Assembly: GCA_031409955.1 (NCBI GenBank)
Contig: JANNYF010000012.1
Location: forward strand, 27,160 to 91,159
From: JAFDVL01 sp031409955
Lineage (GTDB): Bacteria > Acidobacteriota > Blastocatellia > RBC074
Reading direction: 5' to 3'
Length of the DNA: 64,000 nt
Shown here: one piece after another, positions 9,201-16,908 of the stretch
Position numbering within the stretch: the stretch's first letter is position 1
How the letters are laid out: the number at the start of each line of letters is the position of its first letter
Position numbers and translations under genes: made by a program
Notes under the pieces: model-generated
The model's input: the letters and a program-made list of their open reading frames with translations, nothing else
Database searches by the model: none
Told to the model about the DNA's origin: nothing

Positions 9201-9986
9201 GCCAACGGCTGGACGTTGCAAAGCAATTACACGTTCAGCAAAGCCATCGGTGAAGAAGAAGGCGCGGGGCAAGAGCAATTGGATAGCTACCGCAACGGCC
9301 GCAATCGGCGGTTGGACAAACGGCTGATGAGTTTTCATATCCCGCACGTGTTGCGCAACAGCGGCACACTTGAGCTGCCTTTTGGGCCGGGTCGTAAATT
9401 CTTGAGCAGCGGAAATCGCGTCGTCGCGCGCCTGGTGGAGCGCTGGCAATTCGGGTTGATTTACAACCTGTTCTCCGGCTCGCCGCTGGGCATTAGTTCC
9501 GGCGTCTCCTCGTTCAATCAATTCACCGACAACACACCCATGTTGGTGGGCAACTTTGCGCCCAACCTGGGCAAGATCAAGCGCGTAGACAATGGCGTGA
9601 TTTTCTTTGATGGGTTGAAGCAAATTGCTGATCCTGCCATTGCCAACGTGACGACTTCGCAAAATCTGCGCGCTTTGAGTACGTTGCAAGCCATCACGGA
9701 TGCCAATGGACAAGTCTTGCTCGTCAATCCGACGCCCGGTCAGTTGGGCAATATTCAGCAGTCCTATTTGGTTGGCCCCGGATCATTTCGCTTTGACATG
9801 AATTTGATCAAGCAAATCCGATTCCGGGAAAAGGCGAATTTCGAGATGCGGCTGGATGCCATCAATGTTCTGAATACGCCGCAATTCGGTACGATTAACA
9901 CGGACATCAATTCGACGAACTTTGGACGTGTTACGAATGCGGGCGGTACTCGCCTGTTCGCCGCTTCGTTGCGGATTAACTTCTGA
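6210..9986 (+). CDS. Oar-type TonB-dependent outer-membrane receptor (1)
   Basis: 1258 residues with a signal peptide (MRLLTLLALLCCCHLAFA) and GGAGG 5 bp before the ATG. Residues about 22-100 form a carboxypeptidase-regulatory-like beta-sandwich (LSGTVTDKTEAMIPGATI, SGVYSFPTLQPGVYQI). Residues 130-240 look like the plug domain (ELPLPGRDALGLVLTQAGL, DAEYGRGSGQVLITTKSG). The remainder is a long TonB-receptor barrel ending in the aromatic terminus LRINF, as expected for outer-membrane insertion. Oar-like proteins are expanded in Acidobacteria. They are thought to import large organic ligands or to act as surface adhesins; the ligand cannot be read from sequence. It lies just after the secreted metallohydrolase, so the two may share a substrate. 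Confidence 0.88.
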   Translation: MRLLTLLALLCCCHLAFAQTNAALSGTVTDKTEAMIPGATIIAEHVKTGVKNTTTSNDSGVYSFPTLQPGVYQISAEKPGFKKLVMTNFGLEISARASLNLALEVGEITESSVNISAAVDTALALGTNSVGGVINGQKVQELPLPGRDALGLVLTQAGLVGSNFAGARIGTLNVSRNGINVMDQRINSGVNSTFFNSVDTVDEVKVITSPADAEYGRGSGQVLITTKSGGNQFHGSVFNFHRNTALNANTWFNNLQGIPRNTLIRNNYGGRLGGPIWFPKKAFGPMNYDGRNRSFFFVAFEGTRERAKAPTTVTVFTPTAKQGIYRFYPGVRNGNANAAVPTVDLSGNPIKPATATGDLQAINLFGRDPLRSRPDPTGLVQKQLAAMALPNNYRFGDGLNTAGYTWVRPFTFDSNQLTMRFDHQFTSSHRVSVEYLRETNGGLNQFLAQPLPDSPGGSYQDNTNFYSISYIATLSPRLVNEVRGGASRTLIRFEAPWESSSGRAFLPSSNNQIYVPVYLSVTTPINQSNDPQGRISPLYQYSDTITWLRGKHNFKGGAEVRFASTNGFNSFTVLPRAAIGVGGPAITNISTIPNIGLNLGGAQNMLNDLTGSLSTIQQAFNSPGGQSPTFLAGEGKQRTWRQREFSLFFKDDYKVRPNLTLNLGVRYEYYGVPWEANGKTAGLVNGSAGIFGISGTGFADLYQPGRNNGQLTQIKLVGKKSPNGGEQLYRDDWNNFAPAVGLSWSLPWLGRDKTVLRVGYGIGYERNSLRLLDVVAGDQPGLRTVTTFRQTAYLDLSKVVLPLTPDVAPLTTVPLTDRTQTVRAFDSNLRTPYVQNWNLSIQRQLSSNFALDVRYVGNKGTKLIRGANINEANIFETGILEAFNAVRAGGTHPFLENMFRGLNLGSGAINGTTVTAGQSLRASTQTQGFFANGNVGGFANFVNSTNLFTGVAGGLLRRADLPENFIVGNPQFAAANLTGNYANSTYHSLQVELTKRLANGWTLQSNYTFSKAIGEEEGAGQEQLDSYRNGRNRRLDKRLMSFHIPHVLRNSGTLELPFGPGRKFLSSGNRVVARLVERWQFGLIYNLFSGSPLGISSGVSSFNQFTDNTPMLVGNFAPNLGKIKRVDNGVIFFDGLKQIADPAIANVTTSQNLRALSTLQAITDANGQVLLVNPTPGQLGNIQQSYLVGPGSFRFDMNLIKQIRFREKANFEMRLDAINVLNTPQFGTINTDINSTNFGRVTNAGGTRLFAASLRINF

Positions 9987-10006
9987 TTAGGAATCACGAA
10001 GTGGTT

Positions 10007-10070
10007 CGATAAACTACAGTTTGTCGGGCGTTATAACCTCTCACGCCGGACGACAAACTGTAGTTTATCG
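10007..10070. repeat. Inverted-repeat element, copy A (AAACT-AGTTT family)
   Basis: Perfect 20-nt arms, CGATAAACTACAGTTTGTCG (10007-10026) and its reverse complement (10051-10070), flank a 24-nt loop with a further short GGCGT/ACGCC pairing. It sits 20 bp after the stop codon of the Oar gene. A related element with arms of nearly the same sequence lies at 26267-26373, where it interrupts a gene. It may be a small mobile element and may also terminate transcription, although no T run follows. Confidence 0.75.
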
Positions 10071-10148
10071 GACAGTTGTCGCCAGTTATGCGCAAGCCCT
10101 ACTGATTTTATACCTGCGGGCGTATTTGGAAATTCGATCTTTGCCGTT

Positions 10149-10242
10149 AGCTCCAGAGGAGCGAGCTATTTATAGTAGGAGCGCGCCATTTTACCCAAGC
10201 TCCAGAGGAGCGAAATGTGTCCGATGCCGCTCCGATGGAGCT
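10149..10242. repeat. Cluster of GCTCC-N3-GGAGC palindromes
   Basis: AGCTCCAGAGGAGCGA occurs identically at 10149-10164 and 10198-10213, and a variant GCTCCGATGGAGCT at 10229-10242. Each unit is itself a short palindrome. Similar GCTCC/GGAGC dispersed repeats are, to my knowledge, common in acidobacterial and planctomycetal genomes. No coding function is apparent. Confidence 0.6.
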
Positions 10243-10510
10243 AGACAGTATCTGGCGATACGGTGGCTATAAAGATTCCGCGCCGCTGGCGCTAATTCCC
10301 AAACACGCTCTGAGAGGCATAGTGGTGAGTCAGCTCTGTGCCTCTTGTTTTTCCTCATCCTCACCAGATTAACTCTCAGCAAAACTGACGCGCCGCTTTT
10401 TTTTCGCTGCGTCGCGGTGTCCCCGTGTCGCCCTTCTATGCTATTCTTGCGCCGCTGGAAACAGTGGTTGGTCACGCGGTATTCAGAATTCAAAATTAGT
10501 GTTCACGGTC

Positions 10511-11449
10511 ATGCCTGAATTTGTCTTCCAATTCGGCTCTTATTTCCCCACTATCGGGTGGAAAGACCTGCTCGACATTTGCATCGTCGCGTTTTTGGTG
10601 TACGAAGTCTTGCGATTGATTCGCGGAACACGCGCCGTGCAGATGGCTGCCGGGCTGATCGCCCTTGCGTTTTTGTATCAAGTCTCGCGGTGGTTCGGCC
10701 TTGATACCGTGGAATGGGTGTTGCGCAATGCGGTGGTGTATTTGGGCGTGGGGATTATTGTGCTTTTTCAGCGCGAACTGCGGGCGGCCTTGCTGCATTT
10801 CGGCAAAAACTTTCGGCAACCCTTTGTGCGCCGACGTGCCAATGCTCACGCACACAGTTGGTATGACGACGTCGTGCAGGCGGCGCTGGATTTAGCGAAA
10901 GATAAGATTGGCGCGCTGATCGTCCTTGAGCGCGATGTTGGGTTGAAGACCTACGTCGAAAGCGGCATTCGATTGGATGCCCGGTTGACCTACGATTTGC
11001 TGGTGACGATTTTCAATACGAATACGCCTTTGCACGATGGCGCGGCAATCATCAGCAAACATCGGCTGGCAGCAGCGTCCTGCTTCCTGCCCTTGACCCA
11101 AGCCCCTTATACGGCACGAAAGCTAGGGGCGCGGCATCGCGCGGCGATTGGCATTACCGAAGACACGGATGCGTGCGCGGTGGTCGTTTCCGAAGAAACT
11201 GGCAAGATATCCTATGCCGTTGGTGGTCGGCTGACGCCCGATCTGGATGCGCCGCGCTTACGCCGTCTGATTCAACAAGCGCTGGAACCCTGGCATACAG
11301 ACGAAGAGGCGGAGGCCATCGAAGTCGAAGAACGCGAGCATGAACTAGCCATGCAGAACATTCTGGATGAGCGACGGGCCAGCGTCAGAGGCCATCATGA
11401 AATTCCCGAACCGTTCAGCGAAAATTTGCCAGAGGAGGTCAAGCCGTGA
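10511..11449 (+). CDS. cdaA: Diadenylate cyclase CdaA
   Basis: 312 residues from the ATG at 10511; a GTG four codons upstream (10499) is the alternative. It condenses two ATP into cyclic di-AMP at the inner membrane. Hydrophobic segments at residues about 19-33, 43-58 and 74-88 match the three transmembrane helices of CdaA. The DAC domain follows, with the catalytic DGA motif at residues 176-178 (NTPLHDGAAII) and the RHR motif at 208-210 (GARHRAAIGI). A charged C-terminal extension of about 60 residues (EEAEAIEVEEREHEL) is longer than in Bacillus CdaA. The cdaR partner overlaps its stop codon, so the pair is translationally coupled. Confidence 0.95.
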   Translation: MPEFVFQFGSYFPTIGWKDLLDICIVAFLVYEVLRLIRGTRAVQMAAGLIALAFLYQVSRWFGLDTVEWVLRNAVVYLGVGIIVLFQRELRAALLHFGKNFRQPFVRRRANAHAHSWYDDVVQAALDLAKDKIGALIVLERDVGLKTYVESGIRLDARLTYDLLVTIFNTNTPLHDGAAIISKHRLAAASCFLPLTQAPYTARKLGARHRAAIGITEDTDACAVVVSEETGKISYAVGGRLTPDLDAPRLRRLIQQALEPWHTDEEAEAIEVEEREHELAMQNILDERRASVRGHHEIPEPFSENLPEEVKP

Positions 11450-12168
11450 ATTGGAAATCTGCCGCCGCCGCCGCCAAAGATTTGCACCCGCTTTCACTCT
11501 CCTGGGCCTGGTTCCGTAATAATGTGAAGGAAAATGGGCGGCTGACCTTGATGTCATTGGGCGTCGCGTATTTGTTTTTCGTGGTTTCGCGGCAGCCCGA
11601 CCGGGACATTATGGTGGCGGGAGTCCCCTTGGAATTTACGAGCATTCCCGCCGGGTTAGAAATCAGCAGCGAGGTTCCCTCGACGGTCAATGTTCGCTTG
11701 CACGGCCCGCGCGATCTGGTGCAGGGGATCACCGCCAACGAATTAGAAGTCAAAGCCACTTTGGGCAACAAAACTGCGGGCGAGCGCGTCATTCAACTCA
11801 AAGCCTCTGACGTGATCCTGCCGGACAAAGTTGAAGTCCGACGGATTGAACCGCCCGCCATCGAACTTAAACTCGAACCGACGCGGCGCAAAATTGTGCC
11901 TATCGAAACGCAATTCGTCGGGGTTGTCGCGGAAGGCTTTGAGCGAAGCCGGACGCAGTTGGAACCCGCCACGGTTCAGATCGAAGGCCCCGACTCGCGC
12001 GTGTCACAAGTGACCAAAATTTTGACCGAGAGCATTCCATTGGGAGACAAACGCGCCAGCTTTCAATTGCAAGTTGATCTCGAACCTGGCAAGTCCGGCG
12101 TGCGCATCGTGCATGTGGCACCGATCAAGGTGGTGGTGGAAATCGCTGCCAAAAAGAATATCGAGTAG
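11446..12168 (+). CDS. cdaR: CdaR/YbbR-domain protein, CdaA regulator
   Basis: 240 residues starting at a GTG that overlaps the cdaA stop in GTGA, with GAGGAGG 7 bp upstream, so the unusual start is well supported. One transmembrane helix near residues 32-48 (LTLMSLGVAYLFFVVS) is followed by extracytoplasmic YbbR beta-domains, for example VPLEFTSIPAGLEISSEVPS and the repeated pattern VNVRLHGPRDLVQGI / VQIEGPDSRVSQV. CdaR-type proteins bind CdaA at the membrane and modulate cyclic di-AMP output. The number of YbbR repeats (about two) is lower than in Firmicutes, where four are usual. Confidence 0.88.
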   Translation: MNWKSAAAAAKDLHPLSLSWAWFRNNVKENGRLTLMSLGVAYLFFVVSRQPDRDIMVAGVPLEFTSIPAGLEISSEVPSTVNVRLHGPRDLVQGITANELEVKATLGNKTAGERVIQLKASDVILPDKVEVRRIEPPAIELKLEPTRRKIVPIETQFVGVVAEGFERSRTQLEPATVQIEGPDSRVSQVTKILTESIPLGDKRASFQLQVDLEPGKSGVRIVHVAPIKVVVEIAAKKNIE

Positions 12169-12169
12169 G

Positions 12170-12198
12170 TTGACAATCCCAAAGGCACTCCGTAAGAT
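12170..12198 (+). promoter_or_regulatory. Sigma-70-type promoter for tRNA-Pro
   Basis: TTGACA at 12170-12175 and TAAGAT at 12193-12198 are separated by exactly 17 bp. They begin two bases after the cdaR stop and lie about 44 bp before the mature tRNA 5' end, a spacing that suits a tRNA primary transcript. Confidence 0.7.
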
Positions 12199-12240
12199 GG
12201 CGGCTCGCTGTAATCCCGAATAGTACAGCACTTCGGAATG

Positions 12241-12319
<79 letters not shown>

Positions 12320-12334
12320 TTATTTCAAGCAGTG

Positions 12335-12362
12335 AAGGCTTCCAATTGGAAGCCTTTTGCTT
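12335..12362 (+). terminator. Intrinsic terminator after tRNA-Pro
   Basis: A perfect 22-nt palindrome, AAGGCTTCCAATTGGAAGCC followed by TT (12335-12356), runs into TTGC and TTTT, 16 bp past the tRNA CCA end. Confidence 0.8.
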
Positions 12363-12458
12363 TTGCATAAACGCTATCCACAGATTCTCGCCCCCAGAAA
12401 TTTCATACCTTCGCCGCATACGTTTTTCATACATATTCCGTCAGGATGAGGTAGACGC

Positions 12459-13337
12459 TTAATTGAGTTCGACCAACTCAATCGCCACCATATCTGGCCC
12501 TTCAATCAGGGCTGCCCGCATTTGGCTTTTGCCGAAGCGATGCGGTTCTTCCAGGATTTTCACGCCTTCTTTCCGCAATCGTTCCAGCGTGGCGTTGAGG
12601 TTGGGGACGCTGAGGGCAATGTGATCTACCACGTGTCCACGTGAGCTGACAAGCGCTTCAGGACGTTGGCGGGGGTAGATAATCAGACTGACTTCGCCAA
12701 ATCGAATGGTGGTGGCTGGCGAGCGAATTACGCCGAGCGGTTCGCTTGGCGCGGCGAAAGGGACTTCGCACGCGCCTGTGCGTTGTGCGCGGCTCGTTGC
12801 GCCGAGATGTTTGATATACCAATCAGCAGCGCAGAGCGGCGCGGCGCTGACTAAATGGACGTGCAGAAACGCGCGCGTGTTGGCTGTATTGATTTCAACC
12901 AGAGCGTTGTCCGGCGCTTTCAGATAGGCGAAGAGCAAGTTGGCATTCAAGCGCGTCAGTGGCGTGGCAAAGGTGATGCCGTTGGCGAGATGCTTTTGAT
13001 AATCGCTCTCCATCGCCGTACTGCCCCAGCCAAAATGCCAGATCGCGCTGTCCAATGAAGCGATGGGGGGCTTGCTCACTTGATTGAAGAGCAAGTGCAT
13101 TTTTTCGCTTTGCACGCTCTCCCAGCCTGCTAGTGACGCTTTCTTCGTTACATCAAAAGTTTTTGTATAGAAATCAATCGCGGCGGGCGGATTGGTGGAA
13201 TTCAAGTGAACGTGATGGAAGCCAATGGGCGCAGGCGTTTCCTGCGCCTTTGCGATAAAGACGATAAGAATTGCCACAATGAGGCAAGGAAGAAATGGGA
13301 AGCCGTACGATAGACAATCCTTCCACTGCTTTTTCAT
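12459..13337 (-). CDS. Membrane-anchored or secreted VOC-superfamily protein
   Basis: 292 residues from the ATG at 13337; an upstream extension to 13379 would overlap the neighbouring gene and adds only basic residues. A hydrophobic segment at residues 14-30 (PFLPCLIVAILIVFIA) is a signal or anchor. Two VOC beta-alpha-beta modules follow: GFHHVHLNSTNPPAAIDFYT near residue 38 and VDHIALSVPNLNATLERL near 235, with metal-type residues in FHHVHL and VEINT/VAIEL. VOC proteins include glyoxalases, dioxygenases and resistance proteins; the substrate cannot be told. It lies 20 bp downstream of the DUF1579-like gene, suggesting co-transcription. Confidence 0.75.
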   Translation of the reverse strand: MKKQWKDCLSYGFPFLPCLIVAILIVFIAKAQETPAPIGFHHVHLNSTNPPAAIDFYTKTFDVTKKASLAGWESVQSEKMHLLFNQVSKPPIASLDSAIWHFGWGSTAMESDYQKHLANGITFATPLTRLNANLLFAYLKAPDNALVEINTANTRAFLHVHLVSAAPLCAADWYIKHLGATSRAQRTGACEVPFAAPSEPLGVIRSPATTIRFGEVSLIIYPRQRPEALVSSRGHVVDHIALSVPNLNATLERLRKEGVKILEEPHRFGKSQMRAALIEGPDMVAIELVELN

Positions 13338-13357
13338 GGAGGTTCTCTTTCTCCGGT

Positions 13358-13906
13358 TCATTCGGCCTTGCGAAACCACGGATTGCCGAAATTGGTATAC
13401 GGGCCATTGTCCACGGAAATCTGTACGAGCAAGCGGTAATGAGCGGGAGAGAGCATCAATGTTTTGCCTTTCAACTTGATCGTTTTGCCGTTTTTCTTGA
13501 GCGGCTCTGTTTCCCAGAAAATTGTGTAATACCCGCCGAGGTCGCCGCCAATTGGGCCGACTTTTTTCAGCACTAAATTACCGAACAGCCCGGTTTCAGA
13601 CCGTGTGACCTGTTTCTGTTTCTCGTTGTAATCGGTAGTCGCGCGGCCTTTGAGGATGCCGCTCGGCCCTTCGCCTTCGATGATGCTTTCGTATTTTCCG
13701 TCGGCAATTTTCTTGTAGGTTTCTTTGCCCTTGAGCTTGCCTGCCGGGCCAAGTGGAGATTCAGGTACGTTCCATTCAAACGTCCACGCGCCCACAAAGT
13801 AATCCATGTTTGGCGGTGGCGTTTGGTCAGTCGGCTCGGTTGGACGCGACGGTTGTTGCGGTGCTTGTTGGAATAATAACAAGGCTAAAATCAGGGCTTT
13901 AATCAT
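13358..13906 (-). CDS. Secreted DUF1579-like hypothetical protein
   Basis: 182 residues with a short signal peptide (MIKALILALLLFQQ) and a Pro/Thr/Gln-rich linker to about residue 33. A beta-rich domain then begins YFVGAWTFEWNVPESPLGPA, which resembles the start of DUF1579-type lipocalin-like domains, and continues with alternating strands (KYESIIEGEGPSGILKG, GGYYTIFWE). No catalytic residues are recognised. A heptad hairpin (13915-14014) starts 9 bp before its start codon, so its leader RNA should be folded. The downstream VOC gene follows closely on the same strand. Confidence 0.6.
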   Translation of the reverse strand: MIKALILALLLFQQAPQQPSRPTEPTDQTPPPNMDYFVGAWTFEWNVPESPLGPAGKLKGKETYKKIADGKYESIIEGEGPSGILKGRATTDYNEKQKQVTRSETGLFGNLVLKKVGPIGGDLGGYYTIFWETEPLKKNGKTIKLKGKTLMLSPAHYRLLVQISVDNGPYTNFGNPWFRKAE

Positions 13907-13914
13907 AGGTTTTA

Positions 13915-14014
13915 GTGGTCGGTGGTCGGTGGCCGGTGGCTGGTGATCCGTTGTTGGTTATTAGTTGCAAAGGGAACCCATTGCTGACCACCGACCACCG
14001 TCCACCGACCACCA
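13915..14014. repeat. GGTCGGT heptad hairpin element E3
   Basis: Left arm (13915-13945) is a run of 7-mers of the GTGGTCG/GTGGCCG type. Right arm (13984-14014) is the inverted counterpart (GACCACC, GTCCACC units). The loop is about 38 nt. It fills the gap between two minus-strand genes and ends 2 bp from the stop codon of the cytochrome gene at 14016. Element E5 at 55645-55719 uses the same 7-mer. Confidence 0.75.
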
Positions 14015-14015
14015 A

Positions 14016-15446
14016 TTATTTGCTCGCGCTCTGCGATGGTTTCGTTAAGACCTTGCTGTCAACGGTGTACTCAAACCACGGGATAAACATCTCATCCCAA
14101 CTCTGCTCGCTCCAATAGACTTCCTTGTTGGGCGCGGGATTGTAGCGGTTCTTGATTGAGTTGTCGTAATGCGCAACCGCCTGAATCCGGCTTCCGGCGG
14201 GAATCTTGAGTGGTTCTTTTAGCTCATAATGCAACTGCCAATTGAAATCGAACTTCGGCACATAGAGCAAAACCTGCTTGCGACCATCCGGCCAAATCAA
14301 CGTGTATTTGATGTCTTTGCCGCGCAAGTGCATGTGCGGCGCAAAGGCATACAACGTGATCGCTTCTTTGATCGGTGTTTCGGCGCTGATTTCCCAGTTG
14401 TCTACACGGGGCGGAATGTTCGGAATCCTGCCGCGCACTTTGACTTCTTTGCCGTTGACTGTGCGGGTCTCTGCTAACTCTTTGCCTTCGATGAAAACAT
14501 TGTCCGTGACGCCTTTGGTCAGTACTTCGTACTTGGGCGGTTGCTTGGCAAACCAAAGCCCTAAACGCGAGCGATCTTTCTCCGCACGACCACTCGGTTG
14601 ATAGTGCATATTGAACTGAACGTACATGCCCGGCAGGATGCGTTTCGCCGTACCTGCGGGATGTTTCTCAAAGCCCTTGCCCGGCGCTTGTCCGACTAAC
14701 TTGAATGCGCCGGAACGCGTGAACGAATCCTGACTCTGCGCCACTTCGCGTGTTACGCCTTCACTCAGTCCACCGGTCTCACGGGCGGATTGGCTGTTGA
14801 GTGCCGAAGTGGCTCCATCCGCACGAACGGCTCTGCCATTGACGATCTTTGCGCCTTCCGGCAGCCGCACGACGTTGGCGATGGAGTGATGCACGACGGC
14901 TGGATTGCCGGGGCGAAGTTCGACTTTCTCGACCCATCGTTCTTCATTGAAGGGAAGCGGCACATAGAAGTTTTGCATCGGCAATTCGCCCTCCGCAGGA
15001 ACTTCAAAATCAATCGGCATTTCGATGACTACATCTGGTTCGCCGAACGTCCAACCGGGCGTGTAATTCGGCATCTTGGGCAAGTCTTTGTCATCGCCTT
15101 TTGGCGCGCCTGCGTCTACCCAAGTCGTGATGAGCTTGATCTCTTGTTCGGATAAGCGACGGTCGTTGCTGAAGTGGGCGGTCGAGATGTTTGGATCAGC
15201 AAACCACGGCGGCATCGTCCGTTCGACGACTTCTTCGCGGATGGCTTTGCTCCACGGACGCACTTCGGCATAAGACGTCAGCGGCATCGGCGCGACTTCG
15301 CCGGGGCGATGACAGTTGGCGCATTTGTTGAAGATGATGGGCGCAACGTCTTTGGTGAAGGTCACGCCAGCGGCTTCATTTTTGTTCACGAACCAAATAG
15401 TCGCGGCGCTTAGAACTGCGAACAGAATGATGGACAATCGTTTCAT
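14016..15446 (-). CDS. Cytochrome c fused to copper type II (PHM-like) monooxygenase, paralogue 1
   Basis: 476 residues from the ATG at 15446, which has AAGGAGG upstream; the open frame extends further only through a TTG. A signal/anchor occupies residues 3-20. A haem c site follows at CANCH (Cys42, Cys45, His46) with the conserved context HRPGEVAPM. The rest matches the two-domain copper type II ascorbate-dependent monooxygenase fold. The first copper site would be His186-His187 (VVHHSI) and His281 (FNMHYQ), and the second His371, His373 (PHMHLRG) and Met453 (WDEMF). All six ligands known from peptidylglycine monooxygenase have counterparts. It probably hydroxylates an unknown substrate in the periplasm, with the haem as electron entry; this is inference. 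A paralogue is 11 bp upstream. Confidence 0.8.
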   Translation of the reverse strand: MKRLSIILFAVLSAATIWFVNKNEAAGVTFTKDVAPIIFNKCANCHRPGEVAPMPLTSYAEVRPWSKAIREEVVERTMPPWFADPNISTAHFSNDRRLSEQEIKLITTWVDAGAPKGDDKDLPKMPNYTPGWTFGEPDVVIEMPIDFEVPAEGELPMQNFYVPLPFNEERWVEKVELRPGNPAVVHHSIANVVRLPEGAKIVNGRAVRADGATSALNSQSARETGGLSEGVTREVAQSQDSFTRSGAFKLVGQAPGKGFEKHPAGTAKRILPGMYVQFNMHYQPSGRAEKDRSRLGLWFAKQPPKYEVLTKGVTDNVFIEGKELAETRTVNGKEVKVRGRIPNIPPRVDNWEISAETPIKEAITLYAFAPHMHLRGKDIKYTLIWPDGRKQVLLYVPKFDFNWQLHYELKEPLKIPAGSRIQAVAHYDNSIKNRYNPAPNKEVYWSEQSWDEMFIPWFEYTVDSKVLTKPSQSASK

Positions 15447-15457
15447 GGCGTACCTCC

Positions 15458-16774
15458 TTAGCGGCTTGAACTGCTGGCAACTTGCGGCTGCGCTTTGCGC
15501 AAATCCTGTTTGTCGAGCGTGTAATCTACATACCCGATCATCATTTCTTCCCACGTCTGATCGCCCCAACGAACCGTTGCCGTTGGATCAGGATTGAATT
15601 TATTTTTCGGCGAATTGTCGTAATGGGCGACACAAATGAGCTTGCTGCCTTTCGGCACGGCGAGTTCTTCTTTTAGCACATACGTTAACTGCCAGCCAAA
15701 ATCATAGCGCGGCACCGACAGAATGACTTTCGACGTGCCATCAGGATAGACGAGCGTGTATTTGAAATCTTTGCCGCGCACGTGCATGTGTGGATGCAAA
15801 CTGTCAACGTGGCTGTCTTCTTTGAAGACCATTTCAGAAATGACTTCGTGATTGTCTGCACCGGGCGGAATGGCAAAACTGCTTTGCACCGCGCCCGCCG
15901 TAATGACACGTTTCTGCACGGGTTCTTTGGCGAAGATTAAGCCAATGCTGGTGCGGTCTTTGCCCACTTCGCCGTTCGTGGTGTAGTGAATCTGGAAGAT
16001 CAGCACCGAACCTTTCTTGACGAGTTTGGCTTGACCGTTGCGCAGTTCCAGCGGCGCTTCACCCGGTGCCCATCCGACCAGACGGCCATCTGAATCGGCG
16101 GGACGTTCACTTGAACTTCGACGAACTGAAGCGAGGTCGGCGGGATTGATTTCACCGGGCTTCGGCAAATCGCCTTGATCCGGGTAACGCACGCTTACGA
16201 TGACGTGATGCAAATGCGCGCGATCACCCTGTCGAATCTCAGCGAATTGCACATACTTGTCTTCGGTGAAGTTCGTCGGCACCGCGAAATATTTGTACGG
16301 AATGACGCCTGTGACGGGAATGTTGAATTCGGTCGGCATCGTCAGCACGACGTCTGGTTGCCCGATTTGCCAGCCCGTTGTGTACGTTGGATTGGGCGGC
16401 ATATCTTTCGGCTCACCTTCTTTCGCGCCGCCCTCAACCCAGGCCACAATCGTATCAATCTCTTTTTGTGACAGGCGCGCATTGTTGGAAAATTCACCGT
16501 GATTGGGATCGGCGAACCACGGCGGCATGACGCGGGAAACGACCTGTTCACGGATGGATCGTGCCCACGGGCGCACCTCTTTGTAGTTCATGAAAGACAT
16601 TGGCGCGACTTCGCCGGGACGATGGCACATCTGGCAATTTTTTTGAATGATCGGTGCCACATCTTTGGTGAACGTCACAGTTGCGGCAGACGTTTGCCGC
16701 AACAAGACAGATGATAATCCGATGCCGAGCATTGCAATCGCGCCCAACACACACAGGAACAAAGTACGTTTCAT
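15458..16774 (-). CDS. Cytochrome c fused to copper type II (PHM-like) monooxygenase, paralogue 2
   Basis: 438 residues. Signal/anchor at residues 4-25, then the haem c motif CQMCH (Cys47, Cys50, His51) in the same HRPGEVAPMS context as its neighbour. Putative copper ligands are His189-His190 (HLHHVIV), His263 (FQIHYTT), His329 and His331 (PHMHVRG) and Met411 (WEEMM), matching the PHM pattern. It lacks the insertion of about 40 residues that its neighbour carries between the two His sites, which explains the length difference. The two genes lie 11 bp apart on the same strand, so they are likely a tandem duplication expressed together. The substrate is unknown. Confidence 0.8.
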   Translation of the reverse strand: MKRTLFLCVLGAIAMLGIGLSSVLLRQTSAATVTFTKDVAPIIQKNCQMCHRPGEVAPMSFMNYKEVRPWARSIREQVVSRVMPPWFADPNHGEFSNNARLSQKEIDTIVAWVEGGAKEGEPKDMPPNPTYTTGWQIGQPDVVLTMPTEFNIPVTGVIPYKYFAVPTNFTEDKYVQFAEIRQGDRAHLHHVIVSVRYPDQGDLPKPGEINPADLASVRRSSSERPADSDGRLVGWAPGEAPLELRNGQAKLVKKGSVLIFQIHYTTNGEVGKDRTSIGLIFAKEPVQKRVITAGAVQSSFAIPPGADNHEVISEMVFKEDSHVDSLHPHMHVRGKDFKYTLVYPDGTSKVILSVPRYDFGWQLTYVLKEELAVPKGSKLICVAHYDNSPKNKFNPDPTATVRWGDQTWEEMMIGYVDYTLDKQDLRKAQPQVASSSSR

Positions 16775-16908
16775 ATTGAACCTCTTAAATAATCTGCGAG
16801 CAGAGAAACTGAAATCGGAGCCAACAGCATCCGAACTCTAATACCGTCTTCCAGTCAGTGGAAGAAAAATTTCAATTCAAGACAGCTACGTGCGCCAGAT
16901 GTGCCAGG

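Larger units (their letters stand above)
9987..10510. other. Repeat-rich intergenic region without a credible gene
   Basis: This 524-bp gap contains an inverted-repeat element (10007-10070), a cluster of GCTCC-N3-GGAGC palindromes (10149-10242) and a T8 run near 10400. Short open frames across it are built from the repeats and have no ribosome binding site or recognisable domain, so no gene is called. Confidence 0.6.

Noticed and set aside
10021..10272. Short plus-strand frame of 83 codons
   Set aside because: It is assembled from the right arm of the inverted-repeat element and the GCTCC palindromes, with no ribosome binding site.
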